The position numbers were made by a program, and so were the translations under genes. From WTFV01 sp965203525 (lineage in GTDB: Bacteria; Acidobacteriota; Vicinamibacteria; Vicinamibacterales; UBA8438): 64,000 nt of DNA. Below, in pieces: positions 41,561 through 50,828 of this stretch. The notes beneath the pieces are model-generated. The model ran no database searches. It was not told the DNA's origin and was given only the letters and a program-made list of their open reading frames with translations. The stretch is taken from NCBI GenBank assembly GCA_965203525.1, contig OZ241898.1:3224001-3288000 (forward strand), read 5' to 3'. How positions within the stretch are numbered: position 1 is the first letter of the stretch; each line of letters opens with the position of its first letter.

Positions 41561-43360
41561 ATGTCGAGGAAGCGACTGATCGTCGCGCTGATGGCGCTGG
41601 CCGCCGCGGCGCTGGTGGCCGTCAACCTGCTGGTCGAACCTTCCGGCGCGCCGGAAGCCGCCGCGGCGCCCGTCGTGCGGCCGGATCCGCCCGCCGCCGT
41701 CGCGTCCTGCAACCTGCCGTCGCCGTCGCCGGTCGATGTCCGCGCCGGTCTGGCCCGCACGATCGCGGCGCTCGAGCGCGCGGTCGACGACGGGTTCGTG
41801 CGCGGCGCCGTCGTCGGGGTGCGCCAAGACGGAGAGGCGTCGGTCACCGGCGTCGGCCGCATGGCCCGCGGCGACCCGTCGGCGCCGGCCGGCGACACCG
41901 TGTTCGAGATCGGTTCCATCAGCAAGGTCTTCACCGCGTTGCTGGCCCAGGCGCAGGTCGACGCGGGACGGCTCGACTGGGATCGCTCGATCACCGCGTA
42001 CCTGCCGGACGCGCACTTCGCCAGCGAGGCGGTCGCGTCGATCACGCCGCGGGAACTGGCGACGCACACTTCGGGGTTGCCGCGCCTGCCGGACAACCTC
42101 GATCCGGCCGACGGACTCGATCCGTACGCCGACTACGACCGCGCCCGGCTGCTGGCGTTCCTCGCCGTCCATGTCCCGGAGGCGCCGGTCCGGGAATACG
42201 CCTACTCGAACCTCGGCGGCGGGTTGCTCGGGCTCGTGGCCGCCGGCGCCGCCGGCGTCGAGTACGCGGCGGCGCTGGAGCGGGACGTGCTCGACCCGCT
42301 GGGCCTTCGCGACACCGGGGTCGGCGTGGCGGAGCGGCCGTCCGGCCGCGTCGCCGCCGGCTTCAGCCACGGCGCGGACATGCCCGACTGGACGTTCGAC
42401 GCCCTGGCCGGCGCAGGCGCGGTGTCGTCCACCGCCGACGACCTCCTCCGGTTCGTCGCCGCGAACTTCGAGCCGGCCGCGCTCGGCGGCGCGCTGGCGG
42501 CCACCCGCGAACTCCAGGGCGACGGGCCGACGGGGCTGGGATGGCAGGTACGGGTTCCGCCGGGCGTCGATCCGGTCTGCTGGCACAACGGCGTCACCGG
42601 CGGCTACGCGAGCTTTCTCGGGGTGAGGCCGGCCGACGGAACGGGCGTGGTCATTCTCGCGACCTCGACGGACGGCGACCTCGTCACCGAACTCGGCCTC
42701 GCGCACTTCGGCGCGCCGCTGGCCTCCGACGCGATGGATCCGGGTCCCTACCTGGGCGCTTATCGCCTGGACGAGCGGAGAGTGCTGACGGTGCGGGAGC
42801 GCGGCGGCCGGCTGTTCGGCCAGGAGACCGGCCGGGGCGCCGTCCGCCTCCGGCCGGCCGCCGAAGAGCGCGCCTTCGCGTACGGATCGCCCAACGTCCG
42901 GATCCTGTTCGGCGAACCGGTGGCCGGCCGCGCGGAGTCGCTGACGTTCGTGCGGTTAGGCCGCCGCACCACCGCGCCCCGTGTCAGCGACGATCAGGGC
43001 GTGCCGGTGCATGCGGCGATCGACGCCGCGCCGGCGACGCTGGCGGAGGTCGCGGGGCGGTACGAGTTGCCGCGCCCGTGGTTCGGACGCCTGCTGGGCC
43101 AGCCGCCGGCCGTGCTGACGGTCGAGGCGCGCGGCGCGCAGTTGTTCGCCCGCTTGACCGGGCAGCTCTCCCTGCCGGTCTTCATGCATGCGCCGGATCG
43201 GTTCTTCTACCGGGCCGTGGATGCCGAGCTGCACTTCCAGCGGGACGAGGACGGAACGATCGACGCCGTCGTTCTGCAGCAGCGCGGGCGGATCCGGGCG
43301 CGGCGCATCGAGCAGGCGCCGGGCAGGAACAGAACCGCGGAACACGAGGGGGGTGACTGA
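41561..43360 (+). CDS. Membrane-anchored serine beta-lactamase-like hydrolase (class C / esterase family)
   Basis: 599 residues. One N-terminal membrane segment (RLIVALMALAAAALVAVNLLV) leads to a serine hydrolase domain with the SxxK motif SISK (about residue 128), the YxN motif YSN (about 215) and HNG in WHNGVTGGY in place of KTG. The C-terminal third holds two copies of a small beta domain (DUF3471-like; DPGPYLGAYRL and AEVAGRYELPRP). This fits periplasmic esterases or peptidases of the AmpC-like group rather than a resistance enzyme. The stop is directly abutted by a 56-residue ORF. A decayed duplicate follows. Confidence 0.85.
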   Translation: MSRKRLIVALMALAAAALVAVNLLVEPSGAPEAAAAPVVRPDPPAAVASCNLPSPSPVDVRAGLARTIAALERAVDDGFVRGAVVGVRQDGEASVTGVGRMARGDPSAPAGDTVFEIGSISKVFTALLAQAQVDAGRLDWDRSITAYLPDAHFASEAVASITPRELATHTSGLPRLPDNLDPADGLDPYADYDRARLLAFLAVHVPEAPVREYAYSNLGGGLLGLVAAGAAGVEYAAALERDVLDPLGLRDTGVGVAERPSGRVAAGFSHGADMPDWTFDALAGAGAVSSTADDLLRFVAANFEPAALGGALAATRELQGDGPTGLGWQVRVPPGVDPVCWHNGVTGGYASFLGVRPADGTGVVILATSTDGDLVTELGLAHFGAPLASDAMDPGPYLGAYRLDERRVLTVRERGGRLFGQETGRGAVRLRPAAEERAFAYGSPNVRILFGEPVAGRAESLTFVRLGRRTTAPRVSDDQGVPVHAAIDAAPATLAEVAGRYELPRPWFGRLLGQPPAVLTVEARGAQLFARLTGQLSLPVFMHAPDRFFYRAVDAELHFQRDEDGTIDAVVLQQRGRIRARRIEQAPGRNRTAEHEGGD

Positions 43361-43531
43361 ATGACTTCGATGCTGTCGGCACTGTACGCTGTTCTTCTGA
43401 TCGGGCTGCTGCTGTGTGCGCTGGTTGGCATCCTGTCGATCCTCGTGGAGGACATAGGCCGCCTGCGCCGCGGGGAAAGGGTGAGGCCGTTGCTGGAACA
43501 GCTCGGCATAGTGGAACGGGGGAAGGAGTAG
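43361..43531 (+). CDS. 56-residue membrane protein directly after the hydrolase
   Basis: The ATG begins at the base after the hydrolase's TGA. The protein has one strong membrane helix (about residues 5-28; YAVLLIGLLLCALVGILSIL) and a charged tail (RRGERVRPLLEQLGIVERGKE area). The hydrolase end supplies a purine-rich ribosome site (gagggggg). It may be a partner or anchor of the hydrolase. Unknown family. Confidence 0.55.
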   Translation: MTSMLSALYAVLLIGLLLCALVGILSILVEDIGRLRRGERVRPLLEQLGIVERGKE

Positions 43532-43546
43532 GTCCGGACGTGAAAT

Positions 43547-43630
43547 GGCTCAGTGGGCCGCTTCGAGGACTTACTGGAGTGGCGAGCCGCCAGAGCCGCC
43601 TGACAGGTCCTACAAATCTGACGTGCACCC
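43547..43630 (+). mobile_element. Remnant of an ISKra4-family right end
   Basis: About 84 bases matching the end of the IS at 33646-33729: the last transposase codons (GRFEDLLEWRAARAA and stop against GRFEDFWERRAARAA) and the terminal repeat with small changes (cctacaaatctgacgtgcac). The sequence differs enough to come from another family member. Everything upstream in the element is gone. The decayed hydrolase copy starts just beyond it. Confidence 0.85.
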
Positions 43631-43688
43631 CGCCGCTCGCCAGCGGTTGACGTTGCTGGTCTGTCGTGCAAGGAATGCGCTGGCCTTT

Positions 43689-45057
43689 GTCGTTCGGCCG
43701 AATTCGCCCGCCGCTGTCGCGTCCTGCAACCTGCCGCGCCGATCTGGCCCGTACGATCACGGCGCTCGAGCGCGCGGTCGACGACGGGATCGTGCGCGGC
43801 GCCGTCGTCGGGGCGCGCCACGGCGGAGAGGCGTCGGTCACCGGCGTCGGCCGCATGGCCCGCGGCGACGCGTCGGCGCCGGCCGGCGACACCGTGTTCG
43901 AGATCGGTTCCATCAGCAAGGTCTTCACCGCGTTGCTGGCCCAGGCGCAGGCCGACGCGGGACGGCTCGACTGGGATCGATCGATCGCCGCGTACCTGCC
44001 GGACGTCCGTTTCGCCAGTGAGGCGGTCGCGTCGATCACGCCGCGGGAACTGGCGACGCACACTTCGGGCTTGCCGCGCCTGCCGGACAACCTCGATCCG
44101 GCCGACGGACTGAATCCGTACGCCGACTACGACCGCGCCCGGTTGCTGGCGTTCCTCGCCGCCATGCCCCGGCGGCGCCGGTCCGGGGAATACGCCTACT
44201 CGAACCTCGGCGGCGGGTTGCTCGGGCTCGTGGCCGCCGGCGCCGCCGGCGTCGAGTACGCGGCGGCGCTGAAGCGGGACGTGCTCGACCCGCTGGGCCT
44301 TCGCGACACCGGGGTCGGCGTGGCGGAGTGGCCGTCCGGCCGCGTCGCCGCCGGCTTCAGCCACGGCGCGGACATGCCCAACTGGACGTTCGACGCCCTG
44401 GCCGGTCTGGGCGCGATGTCGTCCACCGCCGACGACCTCCTCCGGTTCGTCGCCGCGAACTTCGAGCCGGCCGCGCTCGGCGGCGCGCTGGCGGCCACCC
44501 GCGAACTCCAGGGCGACGGGCCGACGGGGCTGGGATGGCAGGTGCGGGTTCCGCCGGGCGGCGATCCGGTCTGCTGGCACAACGGCGTCACCGGCGGCTA
44601 CGCGAGCTTTCTCGGGGTGAGACCGGCCGACGGAACGGGCGTGGTCATTCTCGCGACCTCGACGGACGGCGACCTCGTCACCGAACTCGGCCTCGCGCAC
44701 TTCGGCTTCGGCGCGCCGCCCCGCGTCAGCGACGATCAGGGCGTGCCGGTGCGCGCGGCGATCGACGCCGCGCCGGCGGCGCTGGCGGAGATCGCGGGGC
44801 GGTACGAGTTGCCGCGCCCGTGGTTCGGACGCCTGCTGGGCCAGCCGCCGGCCGTGCTGACGGTCGAGGCGCGCGGCGCGCAGTTGTTCGCCCGCTTGAC
44901 CGGGCAGCTCCCCTTGCCGATCTTCATGTATGCGCCGGATCGGTTCTTCTACCGGGTCGTGGATGCCGAGCTGCACTTCCAGCGGGACGAGGACGGCGCG
45001 ATCGACGCCGTCGTTCTTCAGCAGCGCGGGCGGCGCCGGGCGCGGCGCATCGAGTAG
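43689..45057 (+). pseudogene. Decayed second copy of the beta-lactamase-like hydrolase
   Basis: Nearly identical in DNA to 41671-43316 but damaged. The membrane anchor is absent. A 23-base loss near 43732 throws the remaining leader out of frame. Two compensating indels near 44160-44200 alter about ten residues before YSN. About 84 codons are missing after LAHFG, removing the first small beta domain. SISK, YSN and HNG survive, and an ORF from a GTG at 43666 (463 residues) could still make a cytosolic protein. The high identity marks a recent tandem duplication, with the IS remnant at the junction. Confidence 0.85.
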
Positions 45058-45351
45058 GCCGATGAAGCGAATCCGTGTGAAGCGGAACTCGGAAGCGCCG
45101 CGCTTCCGGGCACTTCCGAGTCGTTTGCCGAGCAGGACGGCGGGGGAACTCGGAAGCGATGCTGCGCAAGAGCTCCAGGGTGGCGACAGCATCCACCCTG
45201 CCGCGGTGAACGGCAGGTGGGCGTCTTGCCTGCGCCGCCGGCGCCGCCCGCGGCGCCGGCGGCGAGCCGGAGGACGCGGCCGGCGGCCGGCCGGCGGTTT
45301 TGCCTTCGGAGCGGCCGGAACGCCAGAATGTGCGCAGCACGAAGGAGGACC

Positions 45352-46515
45352 GTGACCGCATCTGACGCGGAGCTGCATCGAGACCTGCGGAGCGCCGTCG
45401 GCGAGCTGTGCCGGCGGTTTCCCGATTCCTACTGGCGGGACCTCGACCGCGAGGAGGCGTATCCGCAGGAATTCGTCCGGACGCTGACCGAGGCGGGCTA
45501 TCTGGCCGCGCTCATACCTGAGGAGTACGGCGGCTCGGGGCTCGGGATCACCGAGGCGGCGATCATCCTGGAGGAGGTCAACCGCTCCGGCGGCAACGCG
45601 GCGGCGTGCCACGCGCAGATGTACGTCATGGGGACGCTGCTGCGGCACGGCTCCGAGGCGCAGAAGCGGAAGTACCTGCCGCGGATCGCGAGCGGCGAAC
45701 TGCGGCTGCAGGCGTTCGGAGTGACGGAGCCGACCACCGGCACCGACACGACGCGGCTGCGGACGATGGCGGTGCGCGACGGGGACCGCTACGTCGTCAA
45801 CGGCCAGAAAGTGTGGATCTCGCGGGCCGAGCACTCCGACCTGATGCTGCTGATCGCGCGCACCACGCCGCGCGAGGAGGTCGCGAAGAAGACGGACGGG
45901 TTGTCGGTCTTCCTCGTCGATCTGCGCGCCGCGGTCGGCAACGGCGTCACGATCCGGCCGTTGCGGGCGATGATGAACCACGCGACGACCGAGGTCTTCT
46001 TCGACAACCTGGAGGTGCCGGCGGAGGACCGCATCGGCGCGGAGGGGCGCGGCTTTCGCTACCTGCTCGACGGGCTGAACGCCGAGCGGATCCTGATCGC
46101 GGCCGAATGCGTCGGCGACGGCCGCTGGTTCATCGAGCGCGCCGTCCGGTACGCCAACGAGCGGATCGTCTTCGACCGGCCGATCGGCAGGAACCAGGGC
46201 GTGCAGTTCCCGATCGCCCGCGCCCACGTCAACGTCGAGGCGGCCGACCTGATGCGGGCGCGGGCGGCCGCGCTGTTCGACGGCGGGCGGCCGTGCGGGG
46301 CCGAGGCCAACATGGCCAAGCTGCTGGCGGCCGACGCGTCGTGGGAGGCGGCCAACGTGGCGCTGCAGACGTTCGGCGGCTTCGGCTTCGCCGCCGACTA
46401 CGACGTCGAGCGCAAGTTCCGCGAGACGCGGCTCTACCAGGTGGCGCCGATCTCGACGAACCTCATCCTCTCCTACGTCGCCGAGCACGTGCTCGGCCTG
46501 CCGCGCTCCTTCTGA
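45352..46515 (+). CDS. Acyl-CoA dehydrogenase family protein
   Basis: 387 residues from a GTG with a strong ribosome site (AAGGAGGACC). FAD-dependent alpha,beta-oxidation of a CoA thioester. Visible blocks: IPEEYGGSGLGITEA, FGVTEPTTGTDTT (substrate and FAD contact), VVNGQKVWISRAEHSD, GRNQGVQFPIARAHV and TFGGFGFAADYDVERKFRE. At the position of the usual catalytic Glu in YEGT the protein has YQVA (RLYQVAPISTN), so the base must be elsewhere, as in some subgroups. The 294-base gap before it contains only a short 14-base repeat pair (45084, 45145) and GC hairpins. First gene of a CoA-ester gene set. Confidence 0.87.
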   Translation: MTASDAELHRDLRSAVGELCRRFPDSYWRDLDREEAYPQEFVRTLTEAGYLAALIPEEYGGSGLGITEAAIILEEVNRSGGNAAACHAQMYVMGTLLRHGSEAQKRKYLPRIASGELRLQAFGVTEPTTGTDTTRLRTMAVRDGDRYVVNGQKVWISRAEHSDLMLLIARTTPREEVAKKTDGLSVFLVDLRAAVGNGVTIRPLRAMMNHATTEVFFDNLEVPAEDRIGAEGRGFRYLLDGLNAERILIAAECVGDGRWFIERAVRYANERIVFDRPIGRNQGVQFPIARAHVNVEAADLMRARAAALFDGGRPCGAEANMAKLLAADASWEAANVALQTFGGFGFAADYDVERKFRETRLYQVAPISTNLILSYVAEHVLGLPRSF

Positions 46516-46658
46516 CGGCGCCCCGGGACCATGAAGCCGATGCGCCGCCGCCGGCCTTCGACGCCGGACGTCGAGACCGGTTCGACGGCCGCCCTCCCGG
46601 CGCGCCGCCGCCCGCGTCCGGCGCGGCCGACGCGCGGGCGGGACCTCGAGACAGGCTG

Positions 46659-47840
46659 ATGGCCCGTCCTCTCGACGGCGTGACGGTCGTCGCCCTGGAA
46701 CAGGCGGTGGCGGCGCCGTTCGCCACGCGGCAGCTCGCCGACCTCGGGGCGCGGGTCATCAAGGTGGAGCGCCCCGTCGTCGGCGACTTCGCCCGCGGCT
46801 ACGACGCGACGGTCAAGGGGCTGTCGAGCCACTTCGTCTGGCTCAACCGCTCGAAGGAGTCGCTGACCCTCGATCTCAAGCGTCCCGAGGCGCGCGAGGT
46901 GGTGGCGAAGCTGATCGACGGGGCGGACGTCTTCGTGCAGAACCTCGCGCCCGGCGCGGCGGACCGGCTCGGGCTCGACGCCGGGACGCTGCGCGCCCGG
47001 CGGCCGCGGCTCGTCGTCTGCAACGTCTCCGGCTACGGCGCCACCGGCCCCTACCGCGACAAGAAGGCCTACGACCTGCTGGTGCAGGCCGAGGCGGGGC
47101 TGGTGTCGATCACCGGCACCCCGGACCAGGTGGTGAAGTCGTCGATCTCGGTCGCCGACATCGCGGCCGGCATGTACGCCTGGTCGGGGGTGCTGACCGC
47201 CCTCTTCCGACGCGAGCGGAGCGGCGAGGGCGCGACCATCGAGGTCTCGATGCTGGAAGCGCTCGGCGAATGGATGGGCTTTCCGCTCTACTACACGCTG
47301 TACGGGGGCGCGCCGCCGGCGCGCAGCGGCGCGCGGCACGCCGCCATCGCACCCTACGGCCCGTTCGAGGGCGCCGACGGCGAGACGGTGTTCCTGGGGC
47401 TGCAGAACGAGCGCGAGTGGGTCCGCTTCTGCGCCGAGGTGCTCGAACGGCCGGCGCTGGCGACCGATCCGCGCTTCGACGCCAACGCCGGGCGGGTGGC
47501 CAACCGCGATGCGCTGGAGGCCGCCGTCCGCGAGGTGTTCGCGAACCTGACGGCGGAGGAGATCGTCGCCCGGCTCGACGCGGCGCGGATCGCCAGCGGC
47601 CGCATGAACTCCGTCGCGCAGCTCGCCGAGCATCCGCAGCTCCGGGCCCGGGACCGCTGGCGCGAGGTGCCGTCGAGCGCGGGACCGTTGCGGGCGGCCC
47701 TGCCGCCGGCGATCCCCGACGGCGCCGAACCCCGCATGGACGCCATCCCCGATGTCGGCGAACACACCGCGGCGATCCTCGCCGAACTCGGCTACGCGCC
47801 GGCCACCGTCGCCACCTGGCGGGCGGCGGGCGTCATCTGA
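46659..47840 (+). CDS. CaiB/BaiF family CoA-transferase (class III)
   Basis: 393 residues. Moves CoA between carboxylic acids through an aspartyl-CoA intermediate. The N-terminus PLDGVTVVALEQAVAAPFATR and the FVWLNRSKESLTLDLK block are standard; the catalytic Asp is in KKAYDLLVQAEAGL near residue 140. It is a close family match to mesaconyl-, itaconyl- or succinyl-CoA transferases. It follows the acyl-CoA dehydrogenase after 143 bases with no recognised gene. Its 3' end overlaps by 8 bases the convergent membrane-protein gene. Acid specificity is not readable, but the neighbourhood suggests a C5 dicarboxylate. Confidence 0.9.
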   Translation: MARPLDGVTVVALEQAVAAPFATRQLADLGARVIKVERPVVGDFARGYDATVKGLSSHFVWLNRSKESLTLDLKRPEAREVVAKLIDGADVFVQNLAPGAADRLGLDAGTLRARRPRLVVCNVSGYGATGPYRDKKAYDLLVQAEAGLVSITGTPDQVVKSSISVADIAAGMYAWSGVLTALFRRERSGEGATIEVSMLEALGEWMGFPLYYTLYGGAPPARSGARHAAIAPYGPFEGADGETVFLGLQNEREWVRFCAEVLERPALATDPRFDANAGRVANRDALEAAVREVFANLTAEEIVARLDAARIASGRMNSVAQLAEHPQLRARDRWREVPSSAGPLRAALPPAIPDGAEPRMDAIPDVGEHTAAILAELGYAPATVATWRAAGVI

Positions 47841-49929
47841 TCGGCGGCTTCGGGGGCGCCAGCGGAATTTCTGCGCTCCAGAGAGGATCTGCGCCGCGGA
47901 CGAACTGGCCGGTCCGGATTCCGGCGTCGTCACGCAGCCGAAGGGGCATCTCCGTCATGCACCGTCCCGCCACCTCGAACCCCCTGCGCCGGAAGTTGAA
48001 CTCGCGGCGGGAGCGTGGCCGGCCTCCGAAGTCGAGAAAGTCCAGAAAGAACAGGGGTTCGTTCCCGGAACGCCCGCCGGTCCCGCAGGCGGCGCCGGTG
48101 GTGTAGATCAGCCGGTTTCCGACCCGATGGACGCGCCAGCCCCGCCCGCCTTCCAGCACCGGATCGCCGAGCGTGACGTATTGCGCGTCGTACGCCGCCC
48201 GGTCGTGCAGGAACACCAGCCGGTTGTTCGGCGTCAGCAGGCCCGCGCCGTCCGGGACGGGTTCGCGAGAGAGCACGAAGTCCGCACGGTGGCGCTGCCT
48301 GCCGTTCATGGCGTCCACGAAGATTCTCCCGGGCAGGAACAAACGCGCCAGCCCCCGCTCCCGGAAGCGGGCCAGGATCACCGCGCCTTCCGGCGCGACG
48401 GCGCGGATCGTCTCGTAGTCGGCAACCTCCTTCGGAAAGTCGTCGGACGCTTCGAACTCGGTCCTGATCCGCCCCATCTGCAGGACGGACAGCACGAAGA
48501 TCAACGCCGCGGCGCCGGCGCAGATCCCGACCGACCGTTCGGAAACGCGCCGCGCCCGCAGCAGCACGACGGAGAAGAGGACCAGGGGCAGACCGACGAA
48601 GAACATGCCTTCCTGGTCGTGCGACAAGGCGTGGGGCGCGAGCACCCCCCAGCCGAAACCGGAAGCCGCCAGAGTCGCCAGCAGCACGCGATGGCGGACG
48701 AACGCCAGCCCCGCGCCCACGCAGAACACGACGATTCCCCCCACCCCCACGAACACCGCGGCGATTTTTCTCCTTATGCCCCCTCCCCTCCTTTCTTCCT
48801 CCCTTTCCCCGGAAAGAATGGCGGCGGGAGTTCCCTCCGCGGTGGCGGCACGGAGGTAGGCAACGTGCTCCGCGGCGTAGGGGATCGACGCCCGGCCCGC
48901 GTACCGGAGAAGCCGGCCCGGCAGCGGAGGCCATGCGATGCCAGGCTCGTTGAGGTTCGGGTCCCATCCCATACGCCGCGCCATCGACCGGAGCGACGGC
49001 AGTTCCGCCAGCGTCACTTCGTCACCGCCCGGCGCGCGGGTCAGCGCGTGGTGCTCGCGGGCGAAGTTGAACGCCAGCACCGACAGTCCGAACGACAGCG
49101 CGACGACGCCGAGCGCGAGATGGCGACTGCGAACCAGCCGCACAGCCCGCGACCGGCCGCGCCCGCCCCCGCGGCGCCACTCGCCCGCCAGACCGAAGAC
49201 GATGAACGGCAGCAGCAGGCCGTAGACGTGCCAGCCCACCAGCAGCGCCCCGCACGTCTTCGCCAGCAGTTGCCGGAAGCGGCCCTCCTGCGCGAACACC
49301 ACCATGCCGTGGAACGTCAGCAGCACCGCGAACAGGTCGCTTGAACTCTCCCCATTGGTCGCCAGGTCGCCGAAGAACAGCGGCTGGAACGACGAGAAGG
49401 CCAGCAGCGTCGCCGCCAGGGCGATGCCGGCACTCGACGTCAGCCGGCGGAGGGACAGGAAGGCCGCCACGGCCGCGGCGGCGAAGAACGCCAGCATCAG
49501 CGTCCGGGCGGCGCGGATCTGCGCCGACAGGTCGTCGGAAAAAGGCAGGATGACGGCCTTGATCAGCAGATGGCCGCCAAGAGGAAAGCGGTTGTACGCC
49601 TCGTAGGCGATTTCTCCGTCTTCGTTCAGGTGCCGTTCGAAGAATCCCAGGAAGTCGTGCTCGGGCGACAGGTTCGCGGCGACCGTCAGATGATCCCGCA
49701 TGACTCCGTGGCCGATGCAGAACGGCCGGCAAGGACCATACGGCTTGTCGAGATGAGGACCATCCCACATGCCGCGGCGGTAGATGCGTCCGCGGTCGCC
49801 GCCGAACACGAACACGGTGGCCAGCGCGAGCAGCAACAAGGCGAGCGCACACCCGTCCGAGCCGATCCCGCGCGCGGTCATGGATCGGATGGCGCGGAAC
49901 CAGGGCGAGCGGCCTCCACCTCCAGACAT
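47833..49929 (-). CDS. Large multi-span membrane protein (possible GT-C glycosyltransferase)
   Basis: 698 residues. About ten hydrophobic segments, for example CALALLLLALATVFVFG, LMLAFFAAAAVAAFLSL and ICAGAAALIFVLSVL, alternate with loops. The first large loop has DGPHLDKPYG, an acidic site placed as in GT-C enzymes that use lipid-linked sugars. A soluble C-terminal domain of about 200 residues follows. No family is certain. The gene interrupts the CoA-ester cluster in the opposite direction. Confidence 0.6.
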   Translation of the reverse strand: MSGGGGRSPWFRAIRSMTARGIGSDGCALALLLLALATVFVFGGDRGRIYRRGMWDGPHLDKPYGPCRPFCIGHGVMRDHLTVAANLSPEHDFLGFFERHLNEDGEIAYEAYNRFPLGGHLLIKAVILPFSDDLSAQIRAARTLMLAFFAAAAVAAFLSLRRLTSSAGIALAATLLAFSSFQPLFFGDLATNGESSSDLFAVLLTFHGMVVFAQEGRFRQLLAKTCGALLVGWHVYGLLLPFIVFGLAGEWRRGGGRGRSRAVRLVRSRHLALGVVALSFGLSVLAFNFAREHHALTRAPGGDEVTLAELPSLRSMARRMGWDPNLNEPGIAWPPLPGRLLRYAGRASIPYAAEHVAYLRAATAEGTPAAILSGEREEERRGGGIRRKIAAVFVGVGGIVVFCVGAGLAFVRHRVLLATLAASGFGWGVLAPHALSHDQEGMFFVGLPLVLFSVVLLRARRVSERSVGICAGAAALIFVLSVLQMGRIRTEFEASDDFPKEVADYETIRAVAPEGAVILARFRERGLARLFLPGRIFVDAMNGRQRHRADFVLSREPVPDGAGLLTPNNRLVFLHDRAAYDAQYVTLGDPVLEGGRGWRVHRVGNRLIYTTGAACGTGGRSGNEPLFFLDFLDFGGRPRSRREFNFRRRGFEVAGRCMTEMPLRLRDDAGIRTGQFVRGADPLWSAEIPLAPPKPPIR

Positions 49930-50321
49930 CGCGCGGAAGATCCTATTACGAGCGTCGAACCGCGCGCCGAACGGATTTCACTCCTTCGATTTCCGCCGCG
50001 GCCGCGCGTGCGGATCGAGAATGCCGCCGGCCCGCGCCGCCGGCGGCGGCCTCCGGGACGAGCGGTCCGCGCCATCCGGACCGCCCCGGACGCTCCCCGG
50101 CCGGCGTTCCCCGGCGCGGCGCCGTGAACCCGGCACCGCGACGATCGCGGCATGCTCCGCCCGGAGCACAGCCACGAACGAGGTCCTGATCAGCATCGAT
50201 ACGGCCGCCTCGACGATCGCGGCATGCTCCGCCCGAAGCGCGCGCGCCGCTGCATTACAATTCCCGGTCGGAGCGCGCCCGCGAGTCGGTCGCGCGAGCG
50301 CTGTCACTGCAGGAGAAGCCC
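49930..50321. repeat. Intergenic region with a 29-base repeat pair and a promoter
   Basis: This 392-base gap contains a direct repeat, 50139-50167 and 50211-50239, one mismatch, pitch 72. TACAAT at 50256-50261 is a plausible -10 box for the MaoC operon. Otherwise I see only GC-rich sequence without coding signals. Confidence 0.7.
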
Positions 50322-50828
50322 ATGCCCGTCAAGGAAGGCTGGACCGGCCGCGTGTACGAGGACTTCGAGGTGGGCGACGTCTACCGGCATCCCCTGGGCC
50401 GGACGGTGCTGGCCGCCGACAACGTCTGGTTCACGCTGCTGTCGCAGAACGTCAACAAGATCCACTTCGATTCGGCGTACGCCGAGAAGACGGAGTTCGG
50501 CCGGCGGCTGGTCGACTCCACGTTCACCCTGGCCCTGGTGACCGGCCAGTCGACCATGGACCTGTCGGTCAACGTGATGGCCAACCTCGGCTGGGACGAG
50601 GTGCGCCTGCCGGCCCCGGTCTTCGAGGGGGACACCATCTACTCGGAGAGCGAGGTGCTGGACCGGCGCGAGTCGAAGTCGCGGCCGAACGTCGGCATCG
50701 TGACCGTCAGGACGCGCGGCTTCAAGCAGGACGGCACCGTGGTCATCACGTACAAGCGGACCTTCATGGTCTACCGGCGCGGGCACGTGCCGGAGTACGC
50801 CGGCGCGCGGCCGGAGGCGAAGGCGTGA
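50322..50828 (+). CDS. MaoC-family hydratase/dehydratase
   Basis: 168 residues with a hot-dog fold; adds water across an enoyl-CoA double bond. YEDFEVGDVYRHPLGRTV is the family start; the catalytic Asp and His stand in LLSQNVNKIHFD, where the more usual spelling is DxNPxHxD, so the Asp position here is Asn or Ser-adjacent and Asn/His are kept. RRLVDSTFTLALVTG follows. An AGGAG site lies 6 bases before the ATG. This size and spacing match mesaconyl-CoA or itaconyl-CoA hydratase relatives. The stop overlaps the next start as GTGA. Confidence 0.85.
   Translation: MPVKEGWTGRVYEDFEVGDVYRHPLGRTVLAADNVWFTLLSQNVNKIHFDSAYAEKTEFGRRLVDSTFTLALVTGQSTMDLSVNVMANLGWDEVRLPAPVFEGDTIYSESEVLDRRESKSRPNVGIVTVRTRGFKQDGTVVITYKRTFMVYRRGHVPEYAGARPEAKA

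Noticed and set aside
41561..43360. Antibiotic-resistance beta-lactamase
   Set aside because: HNG instead of KTG, a membrane anchor and added beta domains point to an esterase or peptidase of the same fold.
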